Shown here: positions 10,743-20,550 of the stretch, in pieces
Numbering within the stretch: the first letter of the stretch is position 1
Layout: each line of letters opens with the position of its first letter
Source of the DNA: Micromonospora phaseoli
Lineage (GTDB): Bacteria; Actinomycetota; Actinomycetes; Mycobacteriales; Micromonosporaceae
DNA length: 64,000 nucleotides
Direction: 5' to 3'
Assembly (NCBI RefSeq): GCF_900109115.1
Contig: NZ_FNYV01000001.1
Coordinates: 62,001 to 126,000 of the forward strand
Made by a program: the position numbers and the translations under genes
Notes under the pieces: model-generated
Database searches by the model: none
What the model was told of the DNA's origin: nothing
Seen by the model: only the letters and a program-made list of their open reading frames with translations

Positions 10743-13127
10743 ATGGCGTCGCCCGATCCGCGCAACCTCGTCCCGCCCGGACGGACGGCGCAGTTCTCGA
10801 CCTTCGTGGTCGCCGTGCTGGCCGTGGCCGTGCTGCTCTCGGCCGGTCCGCTGGTGACGCTCGCCGGGACACTGCCCGAGCTGCCGGCGGCCTTCTGGAC
10901 GATGGCGCTGCTCGCCGTTGCCTGCGACGCGCGTCCCTTCCTTCCGCCCGGCCGCCGGCAGTCCTCGTCGGCGGTGTTCCCGTCCACCTGCTTCACCTTC
11001 GCGATCCTGCTCGGTTGGGGGCTCGGGCCCGCTGTCGCGGTGCAGGCGGTCGCCGTGCTGGTGTCCGGGGTGCGGATGCGGCACGCACCCTGGCGGACGG
11101 CCTTCAACGCCGGCCAGTACGCCTGCTCGCTGGCCGCCGCCTACGGAATCACCCGGTTGGGGCCGGGCGGCGTCTTCCACGGCGGAGCGCTGGGGTGGAC
11201 CGACATCGCGGCGATCGGCGGCGCCGGAGTCGCCTGGTTCGTGGTCAACTACGGGCTGGTCACCGCCGCCGTGCGGTTGCGTTTCGGCGAACGGTGGTGG
11301 CCCAACGCGTGGCGCGGCCTGCCCTTCGAGCTGCTCTCCACCGGGTCGCTGCTGCTGCTCGCACCGGTGCTGGTGACCGCCGCGCGAGCCAGCGCCGCGC
11401 TGGTTCCGCTGGTGCTGGTACCGCTGTTCGCGGTCTACCGGATGGCCCGGCTCACCGTGGAGCAGCACCAGTTGGCCTCACTCGACCCACTCACCGGGCT
11501 GCCCAACCGCAAGGCACTGCTGGCCGAGGTCAACGAGCAGGTGTACCGGCACGCCGAGCGGGCGGCACGCGCAGAGCCGGATGCCCGCCTGGCTCTGCTG
11601 CTGATCGACCTGGACCGGTTCAAGAACGTCAACGACGCGCTCGGGCACGCCGTCGGCGACCGGCTGCTGGTGGAGGTGAGCGCCCGGCTGACCGACGTGG
11701 TCGAGCCGCCGCAGATGGTTGCCCGGCTCGGCGGTGACGAGTTCGCGATCGTGATGACCGGGCTCAGCGACGTCACCGAGGCCCGGTCGCTGGCCGACCA
11801 GGTGGTCCGGGCCCTCGCCGAGCCGGTACCGCTGGACGGGCTGCCGCTGGACGTCGGCGGGTCCATCGGCATCGCCATGTTTCCGGAGCACGGCGAGGAC
11901 TTCGCCACCCTGATGCGCCACGCCGACGTGGCGATGTACGACGCGAAGCACCGCAACGACACGGTCGCCGTGTACACCGCCGAGTCCGACCACAACTCCG
12001 CCGAGCGGCTCGGTCTGCTGGCCGACCTGCGCCGGGTGCTGGAGGTGGGATCGCCGGTCCGGGCCGGCGAGGGCGACCCGCCGGCCGACGGGCCGGTGGT
12101 TCGCGGCGGGGACGGTGCGGTGCTGCCCGCCTCCCCGCCGGTGGACGAGCACGGCGGCGACCGCTGGTGGAGCCGCCGGCGACGCCGACCTGCGCTGGCC
12201 ATCCACGACGACGAGTTGCTCGCCCGGATCGTCACCGGCGCGGATCCGATCCTGCGCCGGGCCGCCCGTTCCGTTCGGCCGGCCCAACCGAATCCGGTGC
12301 CGCCCGCTGAGGCGGCACCGCCCGGTGCCGAGTCGGGCGGGGCCGCCGGCGAGATCACGATGTATTACCAGCCGCAGATCGCCATCGCCACCGGCGAGGT
12401 GGTCGGGGTGGAGGCCCTGCTGCGCTGGCGCCATCCGCGTCGAGGGATGGTCGACCCGGAGGAGCTGATCCGGGTCGCCGAACAGAGCGCGGTGATGCGA
12501 CTGCTCACCCGTCGGGTGGTCGACGACGTGGTGGAGCAGCTCGCCAAGTGGTCGGCGACCGGCCTCGGCTTGCGGGCAGCGGTCAACGTCAGCGTGCGGG
12601 ACCTGCACACCGGCGAGATCGCCGACCAGATCGCCGACCGGCTCACCCGCTACGGCGTCGCGCCGGACCGGCTGCAACTGGAGATCACCGAGGGTGCGTT
12701 GATGGCGGACCCGCGGCGGGTGCTGACCACCATCACCCGGCTGCACCGGATCGGGGTGGGCATCGCGCTGGACGACTTCGGCACGGGTTACTCCTCGTTG
12801 CAGCACCTGCGCCGACTGCCGCTGTCGGAGGTGAAGGTCGATCGGTCCTTCGTCCTCGGCATGGCCGAGGACAGCGACGACGCGGCGATCGTCCGGTCGA
12901 CGATCGAGCTGGCCAAGGCGCTGGGGCTGCGGGTGGTCGCCGAGGGGGTGGAGGACGAGCGGACCTGGCGGATGCTGCACGCGGCCGGCTGCGACGCCGC
13001 TCAGGGCTGGTTCTACGCCCGCCCGATGCCCGCCGAGGAGTTGGTCGCCTGGCTGGCCCGCTACCGCCCGCTGCGCCCGATCGGCGGGCCCGACGAGGCG
13101 GATGTGCCCCGCCGGCACGCGCGATGA
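10743..13127 (+). CDS. Membrane-bound GGDEF-EAL cyclic-di-GMP signalling protein (1)
   Basis: 794 aa from the ATG at 10743 with GGGAGG at 10733-10738; a GTG at 10728 is an alternative. About six hydrophobic helices fill residues 18-230 with no recognised sensor fold. The GGDEF domain has an intact [11 protein letters not shown] (Gly330-Phe334), but the product-inhibition I-site RxxD is replaced by EPPQ. A ~120-residue variable insert separates it from the EAL domain, which keeps EALLRW (Glu557), NVSVRDL, LEITEGAL, DDFGTGYSSL, VKVDRSFV and EGVE. Both cyclase and phosphodiesterase chemistry look possible. It lies between ligA and gatC without an obvious functional link. Confidence 0.9.
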   Translation: MASPDPRNLVPPGRTAQFSTFVVAVLAVAVLLSAGPLVTLAGTLPELPAAFWTMALLAVACDARPFLPPGRRQSSSAVFPSTCFTFAILLGWGLGPAVAVQAVAVLVSGVRMRHAPWRTAFNAGQYACSLAAAYGITRLGPGGVFHGGALGWTDIAAIGGAGVAWFVVNYGLVTAAVRLRFGERWWPNAWRGLPFELLSTGSLLLLAPVLVTAARASAALVPLVLVPLFAVYRMARLTVEQHQLASLDPLTGLPNRKALLAEVNEQVYRHAERAARAEPDARLALLLIDLDRFKNVNDALGHAVGDRLLVEVSARLTDVVEPPQMVARLGGDEFAIVMTGLSDVTEARSLADQVVRALAEPVPLDGLPLDVGGSIGIAMFPEHGEDFATLMRHADVAMYDAKHRNDTVAVYTAESDHNSAERLGLLADLRRVLEVGSPVRAGEGDPPADGPVVRGGDGAVLPASPPVDEHGGDRWWSRRRRRPALAIHDDELLARIVTGADPILRRAARSVRPAQPNPVPPAEAAPPGAESGGAAGEITMYYQPQIAIATGEVVGVEALLRWRHPRRGMVDPEELIRVAEQSAVMRLLTRRVVDDVVEQLAKWSATGLGLRAAVNVSVRDLHTGEIADQIADRLTRYGVAPDRLQLEITEGALMADPRRVLTTITRLHRIGVGIALDDFGTGYSSLQHLRRLPLSEVKVDRSFVLGMAEDSDDAAIVRSTIELAKALGLRVVAEGVEDERTWRMLHAAGCDAAQGWFYARPMPAEELVAWLARYRPLRPIGGPDEADVPRRHAR

Positions 13128-13271
13128 CCCGCTTCGCGCCGGGGGCGCGGGGAGCCGGGAGCGGCCGGCCGGGCGCGGAACAATAGACTCGCTGCCGTCA
13201 CCGCGCGTCGCGTACCCGTCGGCCGTGCGGCGGGCGTTACACAGACGTAGACAGCCACGAAGGGGGCACCG

Positions 13272-13577
13272 ATGGCCGCCATCTCCCGCGAGGAGGTCGC
13301 GCACCTGGCGCGACTGTCGCGGCTCGCCGTGACGGAGGAGGAGCTGGACACCTTCGCCGGGCAGCTCGACGTGATCCTCCAAGCGGTCGCCCAGGTGGGC
13401 GGGGTCGCCGCCGCGGACATCCCGCCGACGTCGCACTCGGTGCCGCTGACCAACGTGCTCCGGGAGGACGTGGTGACGCCCTGCCTGACACCTGAGGAAG
13501 CGCTGTCGGGCGCGCCCGACGCGGAGCAGCAGCGGTTCCGCGTACCGCGGATTCTGGACGAGGATGTGGCCTCATGA
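13272..13577 (+). CDS. gatC: Asp/Glu-tRNA(Asn/Gln) amidotransferase subunit C
   Basis: 101 aa. GatC is the small clamp subunit of the GatCAB complex, which converts misacylated Glu-tRNA(Gln) and Asp-tRNA(Asn) to the amidated forms. [25 protein letters not shown] is the typical N-terminal helix pattern. AAGGGGG just upstream is the ribosome site. Its stop overlaps the gatA start by 4 bp (ATGA), so the two are translationally coupled. Confidence 0.94.
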   Translation: MAAISREEVAHLARLSRLAVTEEELDTFAGQLDVILQAVAQVGGVAAADIPPTSHSVPLTNVLREDVVTPCLTPEEALSGAPDAEQQRFRVPRILDEDVAS

Positions 13578-15049
13578 CCGACGTCACCGCAATGACCGCG
13601 ACGCAGATCGCGGGGCTCGTCGCCGCCGGCGAGACCTCCGCCGTGGAGGTCACCCAGGCCCACCTGGACCGGATCGCGGCCGTCGACGAGCAGGTCAGGG
13701 CCTTCCTGCACGTCGACACCGAGGGTGCGCTGGCCGCCGCGCGGGACGTCGACGCCCGCCGCGCCGCCGGCGAGGAGCTGGGCCCGCTGGCCGGCGTCCC
13801 GGTCGCGGTCAAGGACGTGCTCACCACCAGGGGCGTGCCGACCACCGTCGGGTCGAAGATCCTTGAGGGCTGGCGCCCGCCGTACGACTCGACGATCGTG
13901 CAGCGGCTGCGCGCCGCCGGCACGGTGATGCTCGGCAAGACCAACATGGACGAGTTCGCGATGGGCTCCTCCACGGAGTACTCGGCGTACGGGGCGACCC
14001 GCAACCCGTGGGACACCGACCGCATCCCGGGTGGCTCCGGCGGGGGAAGCGCCGCGGCGCTCGCCGCGTACGAGGCGCCGCTGGCGATCGGCTCGGACAC
14101 CGGCGGCTCGATCCGCCAGCCCGGCGCGGTCACCGGCACCGTCGGCGCGAAGCCGACCTACGGGGGCACCTCCCGGTACGGCCTGGTCGCCTTCTCCTCC
14201 TCGCTGGACACGCCGGGCCCGTGCGCGCGTACCGTGCTCGACGCCGCGCTGCTGCACGCCGCGATCGGCGGGCACGACCCGCGCGACTCCACCTCCATCC
14301 CGGCGCCGGTGCCGGACGTGGTGGCCGCGGCGAAGCTCGGCGCGACCGGCGACCTTGGCGGGGTACGGCTGGGCATCGTCACCGAGTTCGGCGGCGAGGG
14401 GGCGGAACCGGGGGTGATGGCCGCCTTCAACGAGGCCGTCGACACCTTGACCAAGCTGGGCGCGGAGATCGTCGAGATCTCCTGCCCGCACTTCCAGTAC
14501 GCACTGCCGGCGTACTACCTGATCGCACCCAGCGAGTGCTCCTCGAACCTGGCCCGCTTCGACGGTGTCCGGTTCGGGCTGCGGGTCGGCGACGACGGCA
14601 ACCGCTCGCTGGAGGAGGTCATGTCGTTGACCCGGGAGGCCGGCTTCGGCCCCGAGGTCAAGCGGCGCATCATGCTCGGCACGTACGCGCTCTCCTCGGG
14701 CTACTACGACGCCTACTACGGGCAGGCGCAGAAGGTGCGTACGCTGATCACCCGCGACTTCACCGCGGCGTTCGAACGGGTCGACGCGTTGATCTCGCCG
14801 ACCACCCCGTTCGTGGCCTTCCCGCTGGGTGCGCGCACCTCCGACCCGTACCAGATGTACCTGGCCGACCTGTTCACCATCCCGACCAACCTCTACGGCG
14901 GGCCGGGCATCTCGGTGCCCTGCGGGCTCTCCGAGGGGCTGCCGGTCGGGTTGCAGGTGATGGCCCCGACGATGGCCGACGACCGGATGTACCGGGTCGC
15001 CGCAGCGCTGGAGAGCGCCGTCGGCACCCTCACCCCGCCAGCCCTGTGA
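13574..15049 (+). CDS. gatA: Asp/Glu-tRNA(Asn/Gln) amidotransferase subunit A
   Basis: 491 aa amidase-signature enzyme that releases ammonia from glutamine for the GatCAB reaction. The Ser-cisSer-Lys triad is visible as Lys80 in VAVKDVL, Ser155 in [10 protein letters not shown] and Ser179 in [11 protein letters not shown]. The overlap with gatC and the expected length support the assignment. Unlike most actinobacterial loci, gatB does not follow directly: a hairpin and a cell-wall-anchored protein gene intervene. Confidence 0.96.
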   Translation: MTDVTAMTATQIAGLVAAGETSAVEVTQAHLDRIAAVDEQVRAFLHVDTEGALAAARDVDARRAAGEELGPLAGVPVAVKDVLTTRGVPTTVGSKILEGWRPPYDSTIVQRLRAAGTVMLGKTNMDEFAMGSSTEYSAYGATRNPWDTDRIPGGSGGGSAAALAAYEAPLAIGSDTGGSIRQPGAVTGTVGAKPTYGGTSRYGLVAFSSSLDTPGPCARTVLDAALLHAAIGGHDPRDSTSIPAPVPDVVAAAKLGATGDLGGVRLGIVTEFGGEGAEPGVMAAFNEAVDTLTKLGAEIVEISCPHFQYALPAYYLIAPSECSSNLARFDGVRFGLRVGDDGNRSLEEVMSLTREAGFGPEVKRRIMLGTYALSSGYYDAYYGQAQKVRTLITRDFTAAFERVDALISPTTPFVAFPLGARTSDPYQMYLADLFTIPTNLYGGPGISVPCGLSEGLPVGLQVMAPTMADDRMYRVAAALESAVGTLTPPAL

Positions 15050-15053
15050 CGGT

Positions 15054-15082
15054 GTCGCGGGGCGGCTCGGCCGCCCCGCGAC
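15054..15082 (+). terminator. Terminator hairpin after gatA
   Basis: Perfect 13-bp arms GTCGCGGGGCGGC (15054-15066) and its complement (15070-15082) with a 3-nt TCG loop start 5 bp after the gatA stop. No U-tract. It probably separates gatCA from the next gene. Confidence 0.65.
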
Positions 15083-15245
15083 CGTCCGGACCGCGCCCGA
15101 GACCTCACCGTTACCCGATGATTTCGTTCGGCGACACACAGTCACCGATCGGACTATTACGCCTGGTCAGTAGCCCTGGTTGGATATAGTCCGAGCCGCT
15201 GGCGGATGCGAGCGAGGCTTCTCCCGAACGAACCCTGGAAGTGCG

Positions 15246-16433
15246 ATGAGGACGCTGCGGCCGGTCATGATCCTCTCGGTGTTCCTGGTGACGCTGCTCG
15301 CCACCGCCACACCGGCCACCGCCACACCGGCCACCGCTGAGCCGGCTGCCGCCGCCATCACCTTCACCTCCGCTCCGCCGCCGTCCGGGGTGACCGCCCA
15401 CCAGCCGTACCCGGGCCACACCTTCACCGCGACCGGCGACGAGGCGATCAGGTTCTCGCTGGTGCCCGGTGGCACTCTGCCGCCGGGTCTGGCGCTGTCC
15501 GCGGAGACCGGCACCCTCACCGGCACGCCGACCGTGGCCAGCCGTTTCACCTTCACGGTCCGGGCGACCGGCTCGCCGAGCGGGGATTTCGTCGACCAGC
15601 AGGTGACCGTGCTGGTGGTCGAGCCGCTCATCACCGTCGCGTCGGACGCGCCCACCTCACCCTGGTACGTCGGACAGGCGTACCCGACGCACCGGTTCAC
15701 CGCCGAGGGTGGCACCGCCCCGTACCGCCTCGCGCTGCGGTCGGGCTCGCTGCCGGTGGGCATGGCGCTCTCGTCGGCGGGGGTCCTGGTCGGTACGCCG
15801 ACCGTCGCGGGCAGTCACCAGTTCGGCATCCGGATGACCGACGCGAACGGTTTCCACGGCGACCAGGACGTCACCATCGTTGTCGCCGCCCCGGCCGTCG
15901 TCATCACCTCGGGGGAGCCGCCGCCCGGCACGGCCGACCGGGCGTACTCGTTCCGGTTCACCGCCGACGGGGACTCCGACATCCGGTTCAGCGTGTCGGC
16001 CGGAAGCCTGCCGGACGGGCTCACCCTCGCCGCGAACGGCCGACTGCGCGGCACCCCGAGCGCTGCGGGCAGCTTCGCCTTCACGGTCCGGGCGACCGGC
16101 ACGGCGACCAGCGTCACCGGCGAGGTGGCGCTGGTCGTCGCCGCCGCTCCGCCGGCTCCCGCACCGACCCAGACCAGCCCGGCTCCGACCGACCCGCCCA
16201 CCGAGCCGTCGCCGACGCCGGAGTCGCCGACCTCGACGCAGCCCACCGCCGCCGCGCCGGCCCCGGCCCCGGCCGCGCCGGCGCCGACCCGGACAACCGG
16301 GTCCTGGCTGCCGATGACCGGATCGAACTCGGTCCTCGTCCTGGCGTTGCTGGCCGTGGTGGCGTTCTGCATCGCCGGGATCCTCTTCGTCCTGGCCCAC
16401 GAGCGCCGTCGGCGCTTCACCACGCCCCGGTGA
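15246..16433 (+). CDS. Secreted Ig-like (putative Ig domain) repeat protein with LPMTG cell-wall sorting signal
   Basis: 395 aa from the ATG at 15246. A signal peptide is extended by a tandem ATATP repeat. Three Ig-like repeats of about 90 residues each contain the pattern GxLPxGLxLSxxTGxLxGTPTxAGxxxFTVRAT seen in cadherin-like/He_PIG domains. A long Pro/Thr/Ser/Ala stalk follows (about 305-350). The C-terminus is a textbook sorting signal: LPMTG, hydrophobic helix, then HERRRRF. The protein should be attached to peptidoglycan by a sortase, but not necessarily the class F enzyme at 2.7 kb. It sits between gatA and gatB, an unusual place. Ligand unknown. Confidence 0.85.
   Translation: MRTLRPVMILSVFLVTLLATATPATATPATAEPAAAAITFTSAPPPSGVTAHQPYPGHTFTATGDEAIRFSLVPGGTLPPGLALSAETGTLTGTPTVASRFTFTVRATGSPSGDFVDQQVTVLVVEPLITVASDAPTSPWYVGQAYPTHRFTAEGGTAPYRLALRSGSLPVGMALSSAGVLVGTPTVAGSHQFGIRMTDANGFHGDQDVTIVVAAPAVVITSGEPPPGTADRAYSFRFTADGDSDIRFSVSAGSLPDGLTLAANGRLRGTPSAAGSFAFTVRATGTATSVTGEVALVVAAAPPAPAPTQTSPAPTDPPTEPSPTPESPTSTQPTAAAPAPAPAAPAPTRTTGSWLPMTGSNSVLVLALLAVVAFCIAGILFVLAHERRRRFTTPR
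15295..15345 (+). repeat. 15-bp tandem repeat inside a signal peptide
   Basis: GCCACCGCCACACCG occurs twice in tandem with a third diverged copy, encoding ATATP-ATATP-ATAEP at the signal-peptide/mature boundary. It is a coding microsatellite prone to length change. Confidence 0.7.
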
Positions 16434-16530
16434 CGCCGGGCCGAGCCGGGACAGGCCGAGCGGCTAGGCTGGGCAACGTTGTGTCCGGATGCCGCCCCGG
16501 GCCGGCTACCGCCCGAAAGCTGGAGTTCTC

Positions 16531-18024
16531 ATGACCACGACGCTGCCCGCGTACGACGAGGTCGTCGCGCGCTACGAGCCGGTGATCGGCCTGGAGACCC
16601 ACGTCGAGCTGGGCACGAACACGAAGATGTTCTGCGGCTGCCCGACCGACTTCGGCGGCGAGCCGAACACCCGGGTCTGCCCGGTCTGCCTGGGCCTGCC
16701 CGGCTCGCTGCCGGTGGCCAACTCCGCGGCCATCGAGGCGACGATCCGGATCGGCCTCGCGCTTAACTGCTCCATCGCGCAGTGGTGCCGGTTCGCCCGG
16801 AAGAACTACTTCTATCCGGACATGCCGAAGAACTTCCAGATCAGCCAGTACGACGAGCCGCTCTGCGTCGACGGCTACCTGGACGTCGAGGTGAACGGCG
16901 AGACGGTGCGGATCGGCATCGAGCGGGTGCACCTGGAGGAGGACACCGGCAAGACGCTGCACGTCGGTGGTGCCACCGGCCGCATCCACGGTGCCACCGA
17001 GTCGCTTGTCGACTACAACCGGGCCGGCATTCCGCTGGTCGAGATCGTCACCAAGCCGATCCCGGGCACCGCTGCGCTCGCCCCCGACGTGGCCCGCGCG
17101 TACGTCACCGAGCTGCGCGACGTGCTCCGCTCGCTCGGCGTCTCCGACGTACGCATGGAGGAGGGCTCGCTGCGCTGTGACGTCAACACCTCGCTGAACC
17201 TGCCGGGGGAGGAGTGGGGCACCCGCACCGAGACCAAGAACGTCAACTCGCTGCGTTCGGTCGAGCGGGCGGTGCGCTCCGAGATGCTGCGGCAGGCGTC
17301 GGTGCTGGACGCGGGCGGGCGGATCACCCAGGAGACCCGGCACTTCCACGAGGACACCGGGGACACCACGCCGGGCCGGTCCAAGGAGACCGCCACCGAC
17401 TACCGCTACTTCCCCGAACCGGACCTGGTGCCGCTCGCGCCGGACCCGGCCTGGGTGGCCGAGCTGAAGGCCGCCCTGCCCGAGCTGCCCCGGCTGCACC
17501 GTCGCCGCCTCCAGCAGGCGTGGGGGCTCTCCGATCTCGACATGCAGTCGGTGCTCAACGCCGGCGCGGTGGAGCTGATCGAGGCCACCGTCGCCGCCGG
17601 CGCCACCCCGGCCGCCGCCCGCAAGTGGTGGTTGGGCGAGCTGTCCCGGCGGGCCAACGAGACGGGCGTGGAGCTGGCCGACATCGGCGCCACCCCGGCG
17701 CAGGTCGCGGAGCTGCAGGGGCTGGTCGACGCCGGCAAGCTCAACGACAAGATGGCCCGTACCGTGCTGGAGGGCGTGGTCGCCGGCGAGGGCTCGCCGA
17801 CCGAGATCATGACCAACCGGGGGTTGGAGGTCGTCTCCGACACCGGCGCGCTGACCGCCGCGGTGGACGAGGCGATCGCCGCCAACCCGGCCATCGCCGA
17901 CAAGATCCGTAGCGGCAAGGTCGCCGCGGCCGGTGCGCTGGTCGGTGCGGTCATGAAGACCACCCGGGGTCAGGCCGACGCCAAGACCGTCCGCGACCTG
18001 ATCCTGGAGCGCCTCGGCGCCTGA
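16531..18024 (+). CDS. gatB: Asp/Glu-tRNA(Asn/Gln) amidotransferase subunit B
   Basis: 497 aa from the ATG at 16531, with GGAG at 16522-16525. GatB activates the misacylated tRNA. The N-terminal cradle shows [20 protein letters not shown] with the zinc-site [13 protein letters not shown] following, then [19 protein letters not shown] and the helical YqeY-like tail ending [20 protein letters not shown]. It completes GatCAB with gatC and gatA upstream. Its stop is followed within 5 bp by the dispersed palindromic repeat, probably its terminator. Confidence 0.96.
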   Translation: MTTTLPAYDEVVARYEPVIGLETHVELGTNTKMFCGCPTDFGGEPNTRVCPVCLGLPGSLPVANSAAIEATIRIGLALNCSIAQWCRFARKNYFYPDMPKNFQISQYDEPLCVDGYLDVEVNGETVRIGIERVHLEEDTGKTLHVGGATGRIHGATESLVDYNRAGIPLVEIVTKPIPGTAALAPDVARAYVTELRDVLRSLGVSDVRMEEGSLRCDVNTSLNLPGEEWGTRTETKNVNSLRSVERAVRSEMLRQASVLDAGGRITQETRHFHEDTGDTTPGRSKETATDYRYFPEPDLVPLAPDPAWVAELKAALPELPRLHRRRLQQAWGLSDLDMQSVLNAGAVELIEATVAAGATPAAARKWWLGELSRRANETGVELADIGATPAQVAELQGLVDAGKLNDKMARTVLEGVVAGEGSPTEIMTNRGLEVVSDTGALTAAVDEAIAANPAIADKIRSGKVAAAGALVGAVMKTTRGQADAKTVRDLILERLGA

Positions 18025-18028
18025 GATG

Positions 18029-18088
18029 CAAGCAGGGGCCCCCTCCTAACGCCTCGGGTAGAGGAGGGGCCCCTTCTTAACACCACCA
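18029..18088. repeat. Dispersed two-unit palindromic repeat, copy 1 (after gatB)
   Basis: Two tandem ~30-bp units (18029-18058 and 18059-18088), each built on a palindromic GGGGCCCC core followed by a pyrimidine run, TAAC and then a CC-rich end. The left CCCCCTCCT pairs with the right AGGAGGGG to form a long stem. Related copies lie at 34558-34617 and 63521-63580. It begins 5 bp after the gatB stop and is likely a transcription terminator. Confidence 0.8.
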
Positions 18089-18158
18089 GCCGCCGGTAAC
18101 GCCACCCCCGTCCCCGACCGGCCGTCAACGACGACGTGCCGAACCTGTGGAGTGCACC

Positions 18159-20516
18159 GTGAACCAGCACGACCTCGATGTCCTCGACGAGATCCAGCAA
18201 CGGGTGCTGTGGCTCGCCACCCGGATCGTGGACGCGGCCAACCACGACCGCGGCACCGGCGACGGGGTGAAGGTCGGTGGACACCAGGCGTCCAGTGCCT
18301 CCCTGGTCACCGCGATGACCGCGCTGTGGTTCGCCCATTTGACCGCCGAGGACCGGGTGGCGGTCAAGCCGCACGCCTCCCCGGTCTTCCACGCCATCAC
18401 GTACCTGCTCGGCAACCTGGACCGGTCGTACCTGACCCGGCTGCGGGCGCGGGGCGGGCTGCAGTCGTACCCGTCGCGGACCAAGGACCCGGACGAGGTG
18501 GACTTCTCCACCGGATCGGTGGGCCTCGGCGCCGCCGCTCCGCTGTTCGCCGCGGTGACCCGACGCTACGTCGACGCGCACTTCGGCGAGCGCCCGCACT
18601 CCCGGTTCGTCGCACTCATCGGCGACGCCGAGCTGGACGAGGGCAACATCTGGGAGGCGGTCGCCGACCCGGCCACCACCGGTCTCGGCAACGTGATGTG
18701 GGTGGTCGACTTCAACCGGCAGTCGCTGGACCGGGTCGTTCCCGGCGTGCGGATCGACCAGTGGCGCGGCCAGTTCGAAGCCGCCGGCTGGCACGTGGTC
18801 GAGGTGAAGTACGGCCGTCGGCTGGCGCAGGCGTACGCCCGTCCGGGCGGGGAGGCGCTGCGCGACTGGATCGACGCGATGCCGAACGAGCAGTACCAGT
18901 CGCTGTTCGGGCTGACCGGACCAGCGCTGCGCAAGCAGTTCCTGGACGGCGCCCCCGACGGCATCGCGGCCCTGATCGCCGACGTCGCCGACGAGGAGCT
19001 GGGCCCGCTCGTCACCGACCTGGGCGGGCACGACCTCGCGTCGCTGCTGGACGCGTACGCCCAGTGCGACGCGGTGACCGACCGGCCGAGCGTGGTGTTC
19101 GCGTACACCGTCAAGGGGTGGGGGTTGCCCATCGCCGGCAATCCGCGCAACCACTCGGCGCTGCTCTCCGGCGAGCAGGTCGACGCGCTGCGCGCCGCGC
19201 ACGGGCTGACCCGCGACACCGAGTGGGACCGCCTCGACCCGGCGTCGCCGGCCGGGATCCGGGCCGGGCAGCGTCGGGAGGCGCTGTCCCGCGCGCCCCG
19301 CGAGCGGGCGCTGCGGGTCACCGTCCCACAGACCACGAAAGTACGCGCGAACAAGCCGATCTCCAGCCAGGAGGTCTTCGGTCGGGTGCTGGTCGACCTG
19401 GCCCGCGACCCGCAGGTGGGCAGGTACCTCGTCACCACCGCACCGGACGTGGCGACCTCCACCAACCTGGCCGGGTTCATCAACAAGACCGGCGTCTTCG
19501 CGCCGACCGCGCAGCGCTCCTGGTCGGAGGACAGGATGCTGCGCTGGACGGAGAGCCCCGACGGGCAGCACATCGAACTGGGCATCTCCGAGATGAACCT
19601 GTTCCTGCTGCTCGGCCAGCTCGGCCTGGCCTGGGACCTGTCGGGGCAGCCGCTGCTGCCGGTCGGCACCGTCTACGACCCGTTCGTGCTGCGCGGGCTG
19701 GACGCCTTCCTCTACGGCACCTACTCCGGCTCCCGGTTCGTGGTCGCCGGCACCCCGTCCGGGATCACCCTCGCTCCCGAGGGCGGCGCCCACCAGTCGA
19801 CGATCACCGCGAGCGTGGGCCTGGAGCTGCCCGGGGTGACCTTCGTCGAGCCCGCGTACGCGGGCAGCCTGGACTGGCTGCTCTGCGACGCGCTCGGCCA
19901 CATCGCCGGGGCGCCGCAGCCGACGCCGACCGCCGCGCCGGCCGAGGACGGGGCGTACTACTTCCGGCTCAGCACCCGGCCGCTGGACCAGACGCCGTTC
20001 GAGGCGGCCCGCGCCCGGCTGGGCGACGCGGTGCTGCGCCGGCAGGTGCTCGCCGGGGCGTACCGCCTGGTGGACGCCCACCAGGCACACCCTCACCTGG
20101 CCGACGCCCCGACGGTGCAGCTGGCCGCCTCGGGTGCGGTGCTGCCGGAGGTGCTGGCCGCGGCGGCGGAGTTGGCCGACGAGGGGGTGGCCGCCCACGT
20201 CGTCGACGTGACCAGCCTGGACCGCCTCTACCGGGCCTGGCAGCGCACCCTGCGGCAGGGCGTACGCACGGCCACCGTGCCCAGCGTGCCGGGCGCGCTG
20301 CGGGCCGCCTTCGCCGACCGGGTGCCGGTGGTGACCGTGCACGACGCCGCCTCGCACGCGATGGCCTGGCTCGGTTCGGCGGTCGGCGCTCCCGCCGTGC
20401 CGCTCGGGGTGGACGAGTTCGGCCAGTCCGGCACCGTCCACGACCTCTACGAGCTGCACGACCTGCTCCCCGGCAGCATCGTCAACGCCGCCCTGGCCGC
20501 CATCTCCCTCCGCTGA
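18159..20516 (+). CDS. Pyruvate dehydrogenase E1 (AceE)/transketolase-like thiamine diphosphate enzyme
   Basis: 785 aa from a GTG at 18159 with GGAG six bases upstream; a GTG at 18147 is less likely. The ThDP motif runs from GDAELDEGN (from Gly155) to VVDFNRQSLD about 25 residues later. The pyrimidine-binding domain contains LGISEMNLFLLLGQLGLAWD, and the transketolase C-terminal domain follows. The layout is that of homodimeric AceE, but the chain is about 100 residues shorter than AceE proper and no E2 or E3 gene is adjacent. Substrate is therefore uncertain: pyruvate, another 2-oxoacid or a ketose. It stands alone between the gatB repeat and converging genes. Confidence 0.75.
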   Translation: MNQHDLDVLDEIQQRVLWLATRIVDAANHDRGTGDGVKVGGHQASSASLVTAMTALWFAHLTAEDRVAVKPHASPVFHAITYLLGNLDRSYLTRLRARGGLQSYPSRTKDPDEVDFSTGSVGLGAAAPLFAAVTRRYVDAHFGERPHSRFVALIGDAELDEGNIWEAVADPATTGLGNVMWVVDFNRQSLDRVVPGVRIDQWRGQFEAAGWHVVEVKYGRRLAQAYARPGGEALRDWIDAMPNEQYQSLFGLTGPALRKQFLDGAPDGIAALIADVADEELGPLVTDLGGHDLASLLDAYAQCDAVTDRPSVVFAYTVKGWGLPIAGNPRNHSALLSGEQVDALRAAHGLTRDTEWDRLDPASPAGIRAGQRREALSRAPRERALRVTVPQTTKVRANKPISSQEVFGRVLVDLARDPQVGRYLVTTAPDVATSTNLAGFINKTGVFAPTAQRSWSEDRMLRWTESPDGQHIELGISEMNLFLLLGQLGLAWDLSGQPLLPVGTVYDPFVLRGLDAFLYGTYSGSRFVVAGTPSGITLAPEGGAHQSTITASVGLELPGVTFVEPAYAGSLDWLLCDALGHIAGAPQPTPTAAPAEDGAYYFRLSTRPLDQTPFEAARARLGDAVLRRQVLAGAYRLVDAHQAHPHLADAPTVQLAASGAVLPEVLAAAAELADEGVAAHVVDVTSLDRLYRAWQRTLRQGVRTATVPSVPGALRAAFADRVPVVTVHDAASHAMAWLGSAVGAPAVPLGVDEFGQSGTVHDLYELHDLLPGSIVNAALAAISLR

Positions 20517-20550
20517 GCCCATCCACCTCGGGCCAGCGGGCGGGCCTCGG

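Noticed and set aside
18029..18088. The palindromic repeat as an insertion-sequence end
   Set aside because: No transposase, no target duplication and no partner end within a plausible distance at any of the three copies.
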